Shown here one piece after another: positions 1 through 5,075 of a DNA stretch of 5,075 bases (positions are counted from its first letter, which is position 1; every line of letters starts with the position of its first letter). The DNA lies in NCBI GenBank assembly GCA_013336365.1, contig JAAXTT010000112.1:1-5075 (forward strand), in the 5' to 3' direction. The position numbers and the translations under genes are program-made. This DNA comes from Peptococcaceae bacterium. GTDB lineage: Bacteria; Bacillota; Desulfotomaculia; Desulfotomaculales; Desulfocucumaceae. The notes under the pieces were generated by a model. It saw only the letters and a program-made list of their open reading frames with translations, ran no database searches and was not told where the DNA came from.

Positions 1-375
1 ACCTGCTCTTACTGCCTTAGATACAAAGTTATCCAAACCACTTCTGTATACCGGGTTATAATAGGTCATCAATATCACAGGTATCTGGCTGTATTCCCGA
101 AAATTCTTTACCAACTCAAATATATGATCTATTTTTACCCCATTTGTCAGAGCTATATATGATGCTCGCTGAATTACCGGACCATCAGCTATTGGGTCGG
201 AAAAAGGGATTCCTATTTCAATTAAATCACTGCCACTGTCAGCCAATTCTTTTAAAACAGCCAGATTGGTGTCAATATCAGGATACCCACCGGTAATATA
301 GGTAACAAGTCCTTTTTCACCCCGAGCTTTTAGCTCAGCAAAGGTTTTTGCAATTTTTTCTTTACCTCTGATCAT
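1..375 (-). CDS. trpA: Tryptophan synthase alpha subunit, N-terminal part (3' end outside window)
   Basis: TrpA cleaves indole-3-glycerol phosphate to indole and glyceraldehyde 3-phosphate and channels the indole to TrpB. I read this frame directly: an open frame of 125 codons from ATG at 373-375 to the left edge, about half of a typical 260-residue protein. It begins MIRGKEKIAKTFAELK. Family motifs are VTYITGGYP (24-32), DLIEIGIPFSDP with catalytic Glu53 (50-61), IADGP with catalytic Asp64 (62-66), IQRAS (68-72) and ILMTYYNPVYRSGLDNF near 101-117. Glu53 and Asp64 match Glu49 and Asp60 of the enterobacterial enzyme. The start overlaps the trpB stop as ATGA, and GGGGGTG lies five bases upstream. 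The frame is unbroken to the edge, so this is window truncation, not a pseudogene. Confidence 0.96.
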   Translation of the reverse strand, partial: MIRGKEKIAKTFAELKARGEKGLVTYITGGYPDIDTNLAVLKELADSGSDLIEIGIPFSDPIADGPVIQRASYIALTNGVKIDHIFELVKNFREYSQIPVILMTYYNPVYRSGLDNFVSKAVRAG

Positions 376-1565
376 AACTGCACCCCCAATATCCCTGCTA
401 CTGTTTCCACATCCTTATCTCCTCTGCCGGAAAGATTAACTACAATTATTTTGTCCTTTTTCATATTTTTAGCCATATTTATTGCAGAATATAGAGCATG
501 AGAACTTTCCAAGGCCGGTATTATTCCCTCAGTCAAGGATAAAACTTTAAACGCCTCAAGAGCCTGCTGGTCCGTTACTGAGATATAATTAACTCTGCCG
601 GAATCTTTTAAAAAGCTATGCTCAGGACCTACTCCCGGATAATCAAGACCGGCAGAAACAGAATGGGCCAGTTGAATTTGCCCCTCGTCATCCTGTAAAA
701 CATAACTTAGAGAGCCATGCAATACCCCAGGATAGCCGGCATTTAGAGTTGCTGCATGCTTGCCGGATTTAATTCCCAGCCCCTCAGCCTCTACCCCTAC
801 CAATTCAACATCATCATTCAAGAATGAATGGAATATGCCGATTGCGTTGCTTCCTCCACCTACACAGGCAAAAATTGAATCCGGGAGTCTACCCTCCAAG
901 GCAAGAATCTGATCCTTAGTTTCCTCACCGATTATTTTTTGAAAATCTCTTACCATAACAGGATATGGGTGGGGTCCGGCAACTGAACCTACCAGATAAT
1001 GAGTGGTTTCTACATTTGTAACCCAATCCTTCATGGCTTCATTCATAGCATCCTTTAAGGTTTTGCTTCCTGAGGAAACAGGAATAACCTCAGCACCTAA
1101 AAGCTTTATGCGGAAAACATTTAACGATTGTCTTGATATATCCTCCTCACCCATGTATATGGCACATTCCATATTAAAAAGTGCTGCAGCAGTCGCAGTG
1201 GCAACACCGTGCATTCCGGCACCGGTTTCGGCAATAACTCTTTTTTTCTTCATTCTATGGGCTAAAAGAATCTGACCTAGGGCATTATTTATTTTGTGTG
1301 CGCCTGTATGGTTAAGATCTTCTCTTTTTAAATATATTTTTGCACCACCACAATAATCAGTAAGTCTTTGTGCAAAATATAAACCTGAAGGCCGACCTAC
1401 ATATTCCTTTAACATTTTTTTGAACTCATTCTGAAACTCTTTATCTCCAATACTTTCCAGGTAATTTTTCTCCAGTTCTTCCAAGGCTGGCATTAGAGTT
1501 TCCGGAACAAACTTCCCGCCGAATGCGCCAAAATATCCATTGATATCCGGTTTATTTAAATTCAA
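372..1565 (-). CDS. trpB: Tryptophan synthase beta subunit
   Basis: TrpB is the PLP-dependent subunit that condenses indole, channelled from TrpA, with L-serine to give L-tryptophan. Its 397 residues are standard for the TrpB1 class that pairs with TrpA. Visible features are the opening GYFGAFGGKFVPETL (10-24), the PLP lysine Lys91 in HTGAHKINNALGQ (86-98), catalytic Glu113 in AETGAGMHG (112-120), AGPHPYP (196-202), the PLP phosphate loop GGGSNA (236-241), SAGLDYPGVGPEH with Asp308 (304-316), ALESSHA (351-357) and NLSGRGDKD (377-385). The start is TTG at 1563-1565, set by AGGAGGGT seven bases upstream of it when counted from AGGAGG; the next in-frame Met falls inside the conserved opening. 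Met118 stands where the Salmonella and E. coli enzymes have Gln114, a substrate-carboxylate-site residue. The start lies 14 bases inside trpF, and the stop overlaps trpA as ATGA. Confidence 0.98.
   Translation of the reverse strand: MNLNKPDINGYFGAFGGKFVPETLMPALEELEKNYLESIGDKEFQNEFKKMLKEYVGRPSGLYFAQRLTDYCGGAKIYLKREDLNHTGAHKINNALGQILLAHRMKKKRVIAETGAGMHGVATATAAALFNMECAIYMGEEDISRQSLNVFRIKLLGAEVIPVSSGSKTLKDAMNEAMKDWVTNVETTHYLVGSVAGPHPYPVMVRDFQKIIGEETKDQILALEGRLPDSIFACVGGGSNAIGIFHSFLNDDVELVGVEAEGLGIKSGKHAATLNAGYPGVLHGSLSYVLQDDEGQIQLAHSVSAGLDYPGVGPEHSFLKDSGRVNYISVTDQQALEAFKVLSLTEGIIPALESSHALYSAINMAKNMKKDKIIVVNLSGRGDKDVETVAGILGVQL
381..387 (-). promoter_or_regulatory. Ribosome binding site for trpA
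   Basis: GGGGGTG in the last trpB codons lies five bases before the trpA ATG. It differs from GGAGGTG at one base, and that position can still form a G-U pair with the 16S rRNA tail. Confidence 0.6.
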
Positions 1566-2172
1566 TTTTTACCCTCCTGACAAAATCAGATATTTTATTA
1601 AAATCCTTTTCATCCTCTGTCTCCACACCACTACTCACATCTACTGCGTAGGGTCTGGTTATAGTTAGTGCGTCAATTATATTTTCCGGATTCAATCCTC
1701 CAGCCAATATCAGCGGTCCTTTGCTGAAATCAGCAGCTAGCTCCCAGTCAAAAGCCTTTCCGCTTCCACCGGGTATCTCCTTGGTCATGGTGTCCAGTAA
1801 ATAGGCATCTGCAGTATATTTATCTACAAGATTAAGATTTCCGTCTCCCGGAAAAGATTTTATAACCTTAACTCTTTCTCTTAGTTGCTTGCAAAATTCC
1901 GGGGATTCCTCTCCATGGAGTTGAACAGTATCTATCCCTGTAAGCTCAATCGTAGTAATAATTTCATCAAAACCAGAATTCACAAAGACTCCCACCTTAG
2001 ATATAAAAGGCGGCAGCTGAAGGATAATATCCCTTGCTGCATTAGGATTGATCTTTCTTTTGCTTGGTGCAAACACAAAGCCCAGAGCATCCGCACCTCC
2101 TATAACAGCCTTGTTTGCCCCCTCCGAATCCTTTATGCCGCAAATTTTAACCTTTATATAGCCCCTATTCAT
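1552..2172 (-). CDS. trpF: Phosphoribosylanthranilate isomerase
   Basis: TrpF performs the Amadori rearrangement of phosphoribosylanthranilate to the carboxyphenylamino-deoxyribulose phosphate used by TrpC. It is a monofunctional TIM barrel of 206 residues, the usual length. Catalytic Cys11 lies in VKICGIK (8-14) and the general acid Asp127 in YLLDT (124-128). Other family motifs are ALGFVFAPSKR (29-39), VQLHGEE (83-89), GGSGKAFDW (135-143), LAGGLNPENI (156-165) and VDVSSGVE (177-184), the last two forming the phosphate site. The ATG start overlaps the trpC stop as ATGA. It gives a few more N-terminal residues (MNRGYI) before VKICG than many homologues have, but no better start exists. The only upstream Shine-Dalgarno candidate is a modest AGGGA at 2179-2183, so coupling to trpC termination is likely. 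The 3' end overlaps trpB by 14 bases. Confidence 0.97.
   Translation of the reverse strand: MNRGYIKVKICGIKDSEGANKAVIGGADALGFVFAPSKRKINPNAARDIILQLPPFISKVGVFVNSGFDEIITTIELTGIDTVQLHGEESPEFCKQLRERVKVIKSFPGDGNLNLVDKYTADAYLLDTMTKEIPGGSGKAFDWELAADFSKGPLILAGGLNPENIIDALTITRPYAVDVSSGVETEDEKDFNKISDFVRRVKIEFK
1571..1578 (-). promoter_or_regulatory. Ribosome binding site for trpB (TTG start)
   Basis: AGGAGGGT inside trpF ends five bases before the TTG at 1563-1565, with seven bases between AGGAGG and the start. It supports a TTG start that overlaps the end of trpF. Confidence 0.8.
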
Positions 2173-2966
2173 TTTATGTCCCTATCTTCCCGGCCGGACA
2201 TTTCTCTGACCTTTGAACCTAAATCAGCTGCACTCATCAGAGCTTCTCCTACCAACACACCATCGACTCCCCCATCATATAGGGCTTTCATAACCTGCCG
2301 ACTGCTTATTCCACTTTCACTGATTAAAGTTACTGACGGATCGGATATTCTTTTGCTCAGATTAAAAGAAGTATCTATATCAACCTGAAAATTATTTAGG
2401 TTTCTATTGTTGATACCAATCAAATCAGCATTTACCTCCATAGCCATATCCATTTCCTGCTCATTGTGGACCTCAACCAGACATTCCAAGCCCAAGCCCT
2501 CTGCTATTTCCTTAAATTCTTTTAGCTGGTTAAGTGATAGGATTGCACAGATCAGTAAAATTGCATCTGCACCAAGAATTCTTGACTGGTATATCTGAGC
2601 CGTATCGATAATAAAGTCCTTTCTAAGAATTGGCAACAAAGTTGCCTCTCTCACCTTAAGCAAATACTCCGGACTGCCTTGAAAAAATTTTTCATCGGTA
2701 AGAACTGATATCCCATCTGCACCATTATTTGTATAAGTTTTTGCTATTTCATGCACATTAAATTTTTCTCTGATTATTCCCTTTGACGGAGAGGCTTTTT
2801 TAACTTCCGCCAGCAGAGTCGGTCTCTTGCTATTGGTCATGGCACTCTTCAAGGATCTGACAGACGTAATTGCTTCTGCCCTGCTTTTAAACTCAATTAA
2901 ATCAATATTTTTTCTAAATAATGCTACCTCTTTTTTTTTATGCTCAACTATTATGTCCAGGATCAC
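2169..2966 (-). CDS. trpC: Indole-3-glycerol phosphate synthase
   Basis: This TIM-barrel enzyme closes the indole ring, converting carboxyphenylamino-deoxyribulose 5-phosphate to indole-3-glycerol phosphate with loss of CO2 and water. It has 265 residues, the normal length for the monofunctional form, and no TrpF domain is fused to it. Residues matching the known active site are Glu54 and Lys56 in AEVKKASPSKG (53-63), Lys116 in LRKDF (114-118), Glu165 in LVEVH (163-167), Asn186 in GINNRNL (184-190) and Glu217-Ser218 in SESGIS (216-221). The phosphate-binding end is VDGVLVGEALM (234-244). The start is GTG at 2964-2966, placed by an AGAAGGGAGG site nine bases upstream and by the typical opening ILDIIVEHKKKEV. 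It begins one base after the trpD stop, and its TGA overlaps the ATG of trpF. Confidence 0.97.
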   Translation of the reverse strand: MILDIIVEHKKKEVALFRKNIDLIEFKSRAEAITSVRSLKSAMTNSKRPTLLAEVKKASPSKGIIREKFNVHEIAKTYTNNGADGISVLTDEKFFQGSPEYLLKVREATLLPILRKDFIIDTAQIYQSRILGADAILLICAILSLNQLKEFKEIAEGLGLECLVEVHNEQEMDMAMEVNADLIGINNRNLNNFQVDIDTSFNLSKRISDPSVTLISESGISSRQVMKALYDGGVDGVLVGEALMSAADLGSKVREMSGREDRDIK

Positions 2967-2967
2967 G

Positions 2968-4017
2968 TTAGATTGCCTCCCTTCTGGAATTTATCGAGGA
3001 AGTAAAGTCCACCAGCTCCTGAAGTTTTTTTGCAGCCTTCCCTGAGTCTATCGAGTCAGCTGCCATTTCTAAGCCGGAACTCATATCCTGTGCAAATCCG
3101 GAAGCCATCAGAGCCAAAGAGGTATTTAGAATAACTGCATTTCTGTGAGGACCTTTTTTACCGGACAACAGCTCTCTAATAATCAGTCCGTTGTCCGCAG
3201 GGCTTCCTCCTCTTAAGTCAGTTAAGTCACATCTTTCTATCCCAAAAATAAGGGGATCAAGTTCAAAGCCCCTAATTCCTTCTTTCGTAACCTCATAAAC
3301 AAGAGCAGGTCCTATAGGGGTTACCTCATCAGTATTTAGGGCTCCGTTAAGTACATAGGATTTTTCAGTTCCCAGCCTTGACAGCACTCCGGCTATCTTA
3401 GGGACAAGCTCCTTGTTAAATACTCCCAAAACCTGGTTATTTGCTCTTGCCGGATTGGCTAGAGGTCCAAGTAGATTGAAAATAGTTCTGACCCCTATTT
3501 CTCTCCGCGGTTCTGAGGCATGCTTTAATGCTCCATGTAGCTGGGGAGCAAAAAGAAATGCTATTCCCAGCTGATCCAGACAAATACCTACATCATAAGG
3601 TTCAAGGTCAATGCTTACTCCCAATGCCTCCAAAACATCGGCAGAACCACATTGACTTGATACAGAGCGATTACCATGCTTAGCCACCGGTACTCCACAT
3701 CCTGCCGTTACTAAAGCCGCCGCAGTTGAGATATTAAAGGTGTTTACCCCATCTCCACCGGTACCACAGGTATCCACTAAAACAGAGTGCTTGCTCTGAA
3801 TCTGTACAGCCCGGTCTCTCATAACCCGGGCGAAGCCGGCTATTTCTTCAACACTCTCTCCCTTTAATCTCATAGCTATCAGCAAGGCACCTATTTGAGC
3901 AGGACTAACCTTTCCATCCATAATCAAGCCCATCATAATCTCAGACTCATCCTCAGAGAGGCTGCCACCACTGATTAATTTATTCAGCATTCCTTTGATC
4001 AAATTAAGATTATTCAT
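2968..4017 (-). CDS. trpD: Anthranilate phosphoribosyltransferase
   Basis: TrpD transfers the phosphoribosyl group of PRPP to anthranilate, giving phosphoribosylanthranilate. At 349 residues it is a normal stand-alone enzyme. The N-terminal helical part (about 1-70) contains the family's anthranilate-domain pattern, including AQIGALLIAMRLKGES (40-55). The PRPP-binding glycine loop DTCGTGGDG is at 82-90, NTFNIST at 92-98, KHGNRSVSSQCGSADVLEALG begins at 113, and RTIFNLLGPLANP is at 177-189. The acidic Mg-binding pair appears as Asp230-Glu231 in NTDEVTP, in a setting a little different from the common GxDE wording. The ATG start abuts the trpG stop (TAAATG) and has a strong AGGAGGTT site inside the trpG end. 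The last codons (RREAI) form the ribosome binding site of trpC. Pyrimidine-nucleoside phosphorylases share the fold, but the motifs and the operon identify TrpD clearly. Confidence 0.97.
   Translation of the reverse strand: MNNLNLIKGMLNKLISGGSLSEDESEIMMGLIMDGKVSPAQIGALLIAMRLKGESVEEIAGFARVMRDRAVQIQSKHSVLVDTCGTGGDGVNTFNISTAAALVTAGCGVPVAKHGNRSVSSQCGSADVLEALGVSIDLEPYDVGICLDQLGIAFLFAPQLHGALKHASEPRREIGVRTIFNLLGPLANPARANNQVLGVFNKELVPKIAGVLSRLGTEKSYVLNGALNTDEVTPIGPALVYEVTKEGIRGFELDPLIFGIERCDLTDLRGGSPADNGLIIRELLSGKKGPHRNAVILNTSLALMASGFAQDMSSGLEMAADSIDSGKAAKKLQELVDFTSSINSRREAI
2976..2985 (-). promoter_or_regulatory. Ribosome binding site for trpC (GTG start)
   Basis: AGAAGGGAGG, which encodes Arg-Arg-Glu near the trpD C-terminus, lies nine bases before the GTG at 2964-2966 and fixes that codon as the trpC start. 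Confidence 0.78.
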
Positions 4018-4614
4018 TTAAATAACCTCCTGATAATTCTCTGTTAAACCATTTTCCATTAAAAAATTATTCAGCATTTTATGTCCGTACTCAGTCAAAA
4101 AAGACTCTGGATGAAATTGCACTCCCTCAATACTGTATTCCTTATGTCTTAATCCCATAATCTCTCCATCTTCAGTCCAGGCAGTAATCTCAAGACAGTC
4201 CGGGATAGATTCTCTTGTTACAACCAAAGAATGATATCTTACTGCTGAGAAAGGCGTTGGAATTCCTTTGAAAACACCTTTTCCATCATGGTTGATTAAA
4301 GATGTCTTTCCATGCATAAGAGTTTTTGCTCTGTCAACAGTACCTCCGAAAACTCTGCCAATTGTTTGGTGACCAAGGCAGACCCCTAGGATAGGGATAA
4401 TACCCGCATTGTCCATAACCACCTTTTTACTTATCCCTGCCCCATCAGGATCCCCCGGACCAGGAGAAATAACTATGCCCCCTGGTTTCATAATCTCAAT
4501 GTCCTTCTGCGTTAATTTGTCATTTCTGATTACTCTGACAACCATTTTCAATTCTGAAAAATATTGGGCTAGATTATAGGTAAATGAATCATAATTATCA
4601 ATAATTAACAGCAA
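4018..4614 (-). CDS. trpG: Anthranilate synthase component II (glutamine amidotransferase)
   Basis: This class I glutamine amidotransferase hydrolyses glutamine and passes ammonia to TrpE. Its 198 residues are the normal length for a stand-alone TrpG/PabA, with no TrpD fusion. Motifs in order are IIDNYDSFTYNL (4-15), the oxyanion segment SPGPGDP (50-56), the nucleophile elbow GVCLGHQ with catalytic Cys79 (77-83), HGKTS (101-105), RYHSL (126-130) and GVQFHPES with His168 and Glu170 completing the triad (164-171). The start is TTG at 4612-4614, chosen because it directly precedes the LLIIDNYDSF core and has an AGGAGGG site nine bases upstream. No ATG lies nearby in frame. It follows trpE by two bases, and its TAA abuts the ATG of trpD. 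Proteins of this type sometimes also serve PabB in folate synthesis; that cannot be decided here. Confidence 0.97.
   Translation of the reverse strand: MLLIIDNYDSFTYNLAQYFSELKMVVRVIRNDKLTQKDIEIMKPGGIVISPGPGDPDGAGISKKVVMDNAGIIPILGVCLGHQTIGRVFGGTVDRAKTLMHGKTSLINHDGKGVFKGIPTPFSAVRYHSLVVTRESIPDCLEITAWTEDGEIMGLRHKEYSIEGVQFHPESFLTEYGHKMLNNFLMENGLTENYQEVI
4024..4031 (-). promoter_or_regulatory. Ribosome binding site for trpD
   Basis: AGGAGGTT within the final trpG codons (Gln-Glu-Val) leaves six bases to the ATG at 4015-4017, or eight counted from AGGAGG. It is a near-consensus site placed for coupling to the end of trpG translation. Confidence 0.8.
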
Positions 4615-4616
4615 TA

Positions 4617-5075
4617 TTAATTTCCCTCCTCTGCCAGTGCCATTATTAAGGCTCCTGCTTTATTTTCAGTTTCAATAAACTCACTTAGAGGATCAGAATC
4701 TGCAACTATTCCCGCACCCACCTGAACTGACGCTATATTATTGTTGAAAACTATTGTTCTAATGGTAATTGCAGTATCAATATTGCCATTAAAGCCTATA
4801 TAGCCAACAGCTCCTGCATAAGGTCCCCTTCGTGATGGCTCCAGCTCTTGAATAATTTCCATTGCCCTTACCTTTGGTGCTCCGGAAACTGTTCCGGCAG
4901 GAAAACAGGCTTGGAGAGCTTCAATGCCGGAAATATTATCAGATAATATTCCAGTAACGGAGGAAACAAGGTGCATAACATGAGAATATTTTTCTACTTC
5001 CATAAATTGAGGAACCCGAACCTCACCCGGCTTACTGACCTTTCCCACATCATTTCTTCCTAAATCTACCAGCAT
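4617..5075 (-). CDS. trpE: Anthranilate synthase component I, C-terminal part (5' end outside window)
   Basis: This is the large subunit of anthranilate synthase. It converts chorismate to anthranilate using ammonia supplied by TrpG, the first committed step of tryptophan synthesis. The visible 152 codons are the end of the chorismate-binding domain of a protein usually near 500 residues. Visible motifs are MLVDLGRNDVG at the edge (window residues 1-11), the YSHVMHLVSSVTG segment (30-42, with the conserved His35), PAGTVSGAPKVRAMEII (59-75), GAVGYIG (88-94) and the C-terminal SEFIETENKAGAL glutamate cluster (131-143) associated with Mg-chorismate binding. The GTVSGAPKVRAM wording favours TrpE over its relative PabB, as does the trp neighbourhood. 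The ATG at the very edge is an internal Met of the conserved RNDVG block, not the start; the gene continues past position 5075. The N-terminal feedback-inhibition site for tryptophan is therefore not visible. The gene ends in TAA two bases before trpG. Confidence 0.96.
   Translation of the reverse strand: MLVDLGRNDVGKVSKPGEVRVPQFMEVEKYSHVMHLVSSVTGILSDNISGIEALQACFPAGTVSGAPKVRAMEIIQELEPSRRGPYAGAVGYIGFNGNIDTAITIRTIVFNNNIASVQVGAGIVADSDPLSEFIETENKAGALIMALAEEGN
4624..4630 (-). promoter_or_regulatory. Ribosome binding site for trpG (TTG start)
   Basis: AGGAGGG on the minus strand, inside the last codons of trpE (Glu-Glu-Gly), lies nine bases before the TTG at 4612-4614. It is the main evidence that this TTG is the real start. 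Confidence 0.8.

Noticed and set aside
1..371. A possible intergenic or non-coding stretch at the left end
   Set aside because: Reading the minus strand from the ATG at 373-375 gives an uninterrupted TrpA N-terminus with both catalytic acids, so the stretch is coding.
1003..1275. A 90-codon plus-strand open frame inside trpB
   Set aside because: It is antisense to the conserved core of TrpB, and its translation has the low-complexity Ala/Ser/Phe character expected of a shadow frame.
1885..2388. A 167-codon open frame on the plus strand opposite the trpF/trpC junction
   Set aside because: It lies wholly antisense to two genes with clear catalytic motifs, its translation is not recognisable as any family, and I saw no convincing ribosome binding site. 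It is best read as a shadow frame.
2407..3045. Two short plus-strand open frames (2407-2598 and 2827-3045) opposite trpC and the trpD end
   Set aside because: Both are antisense to well-supported coding sequence and have no recognisable product.
5073..5075. A possible trpE start codon at the right edge
   Set aside because: The Met belongs to the conserved MLVDLGRNDVG block in the interior of TrpE, so the gene must extend beyond the window.
1..5075. A search by eye for inverted repeats, terminators, direct repeats or a novel system between the genes
   Set aside because: There are only three non-coding bases in the window. Recurrent CCGGA-type hexamers appear to reflect Gly/Ala/Ser codon use (GCCGGA, TCCGGA), and I saw no stem followed by a T-tract or regularly spaced repeat.

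Overview
The window is a tightly packed tryptophan biosynthesis operon lying entirely on the minus strand. In transcription order, from right to left as printed, it reads trpE (3' part only), trpG, trpD, trpC, trpF, trpB and trpA (5' part only). Five genes are complete. trpE enters from beyond the right edge, and trpA runs off the left edge after 125 codons. Only three bases are non-coding: position 2967 and positions 4615-4616.

Together the genes encode the whole route from chorismate to L-tryptophan. TrpE and TrpG form anthranilate synthase, TrpD adds phosphoribosyl, TrpF isomerises, TrpC closes the indole ring, and TrpA and TrpB form tryptophan synthase. All are soluble cytoplasmic enzymes with no signal peptide or membrane segment in the parts seen. 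The catalytic motifs I looked for are present in each, so the pathway looks functional. trpC and trpF are separate genes, unlike the fused enterobacterial enzyme, and trpG is fused neither to trpE nor to trpD.

The junctions from right to left are: trpE/trpG, 2-base gap; trpG/trpD, directly abutting (TAAATG); trpD/trpC, 1-base gap; trpC/trpF, 4-base ATGA overlap; trpF/trpB, 14-base overlap; trpB/trpA, 4-base ATGA overlap. Most Shine-Dalgarno sequences are strong (AGGAGG type) and sit inside the end of the preceding gene. Three of the six visible starts are non-ATG: TTG for trpG, GTG for trpC and TTG for trpB. This pattern implies one polycistronic mRNA with translational coupling.

The AT-rich composition, the strong purine-rich ribosome binding sites, the use of TTG and GTG starts and the gene order trpEGDCFBA suggest a low-GC Gram-positive bacterium of the Clostridia type. 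This is inference, because no taxonomic marker is present. The operon's leader, where an attenuator, T-box or TRAP-type control would lie, is outside the window. I saw no mobile element, RNA gene, CRISPR array or terminator. The most notable point is a methionine in TrpB where the well-studied enzymes carry a substrate-contacting glutamine. I found no evidence of an undescribed system.
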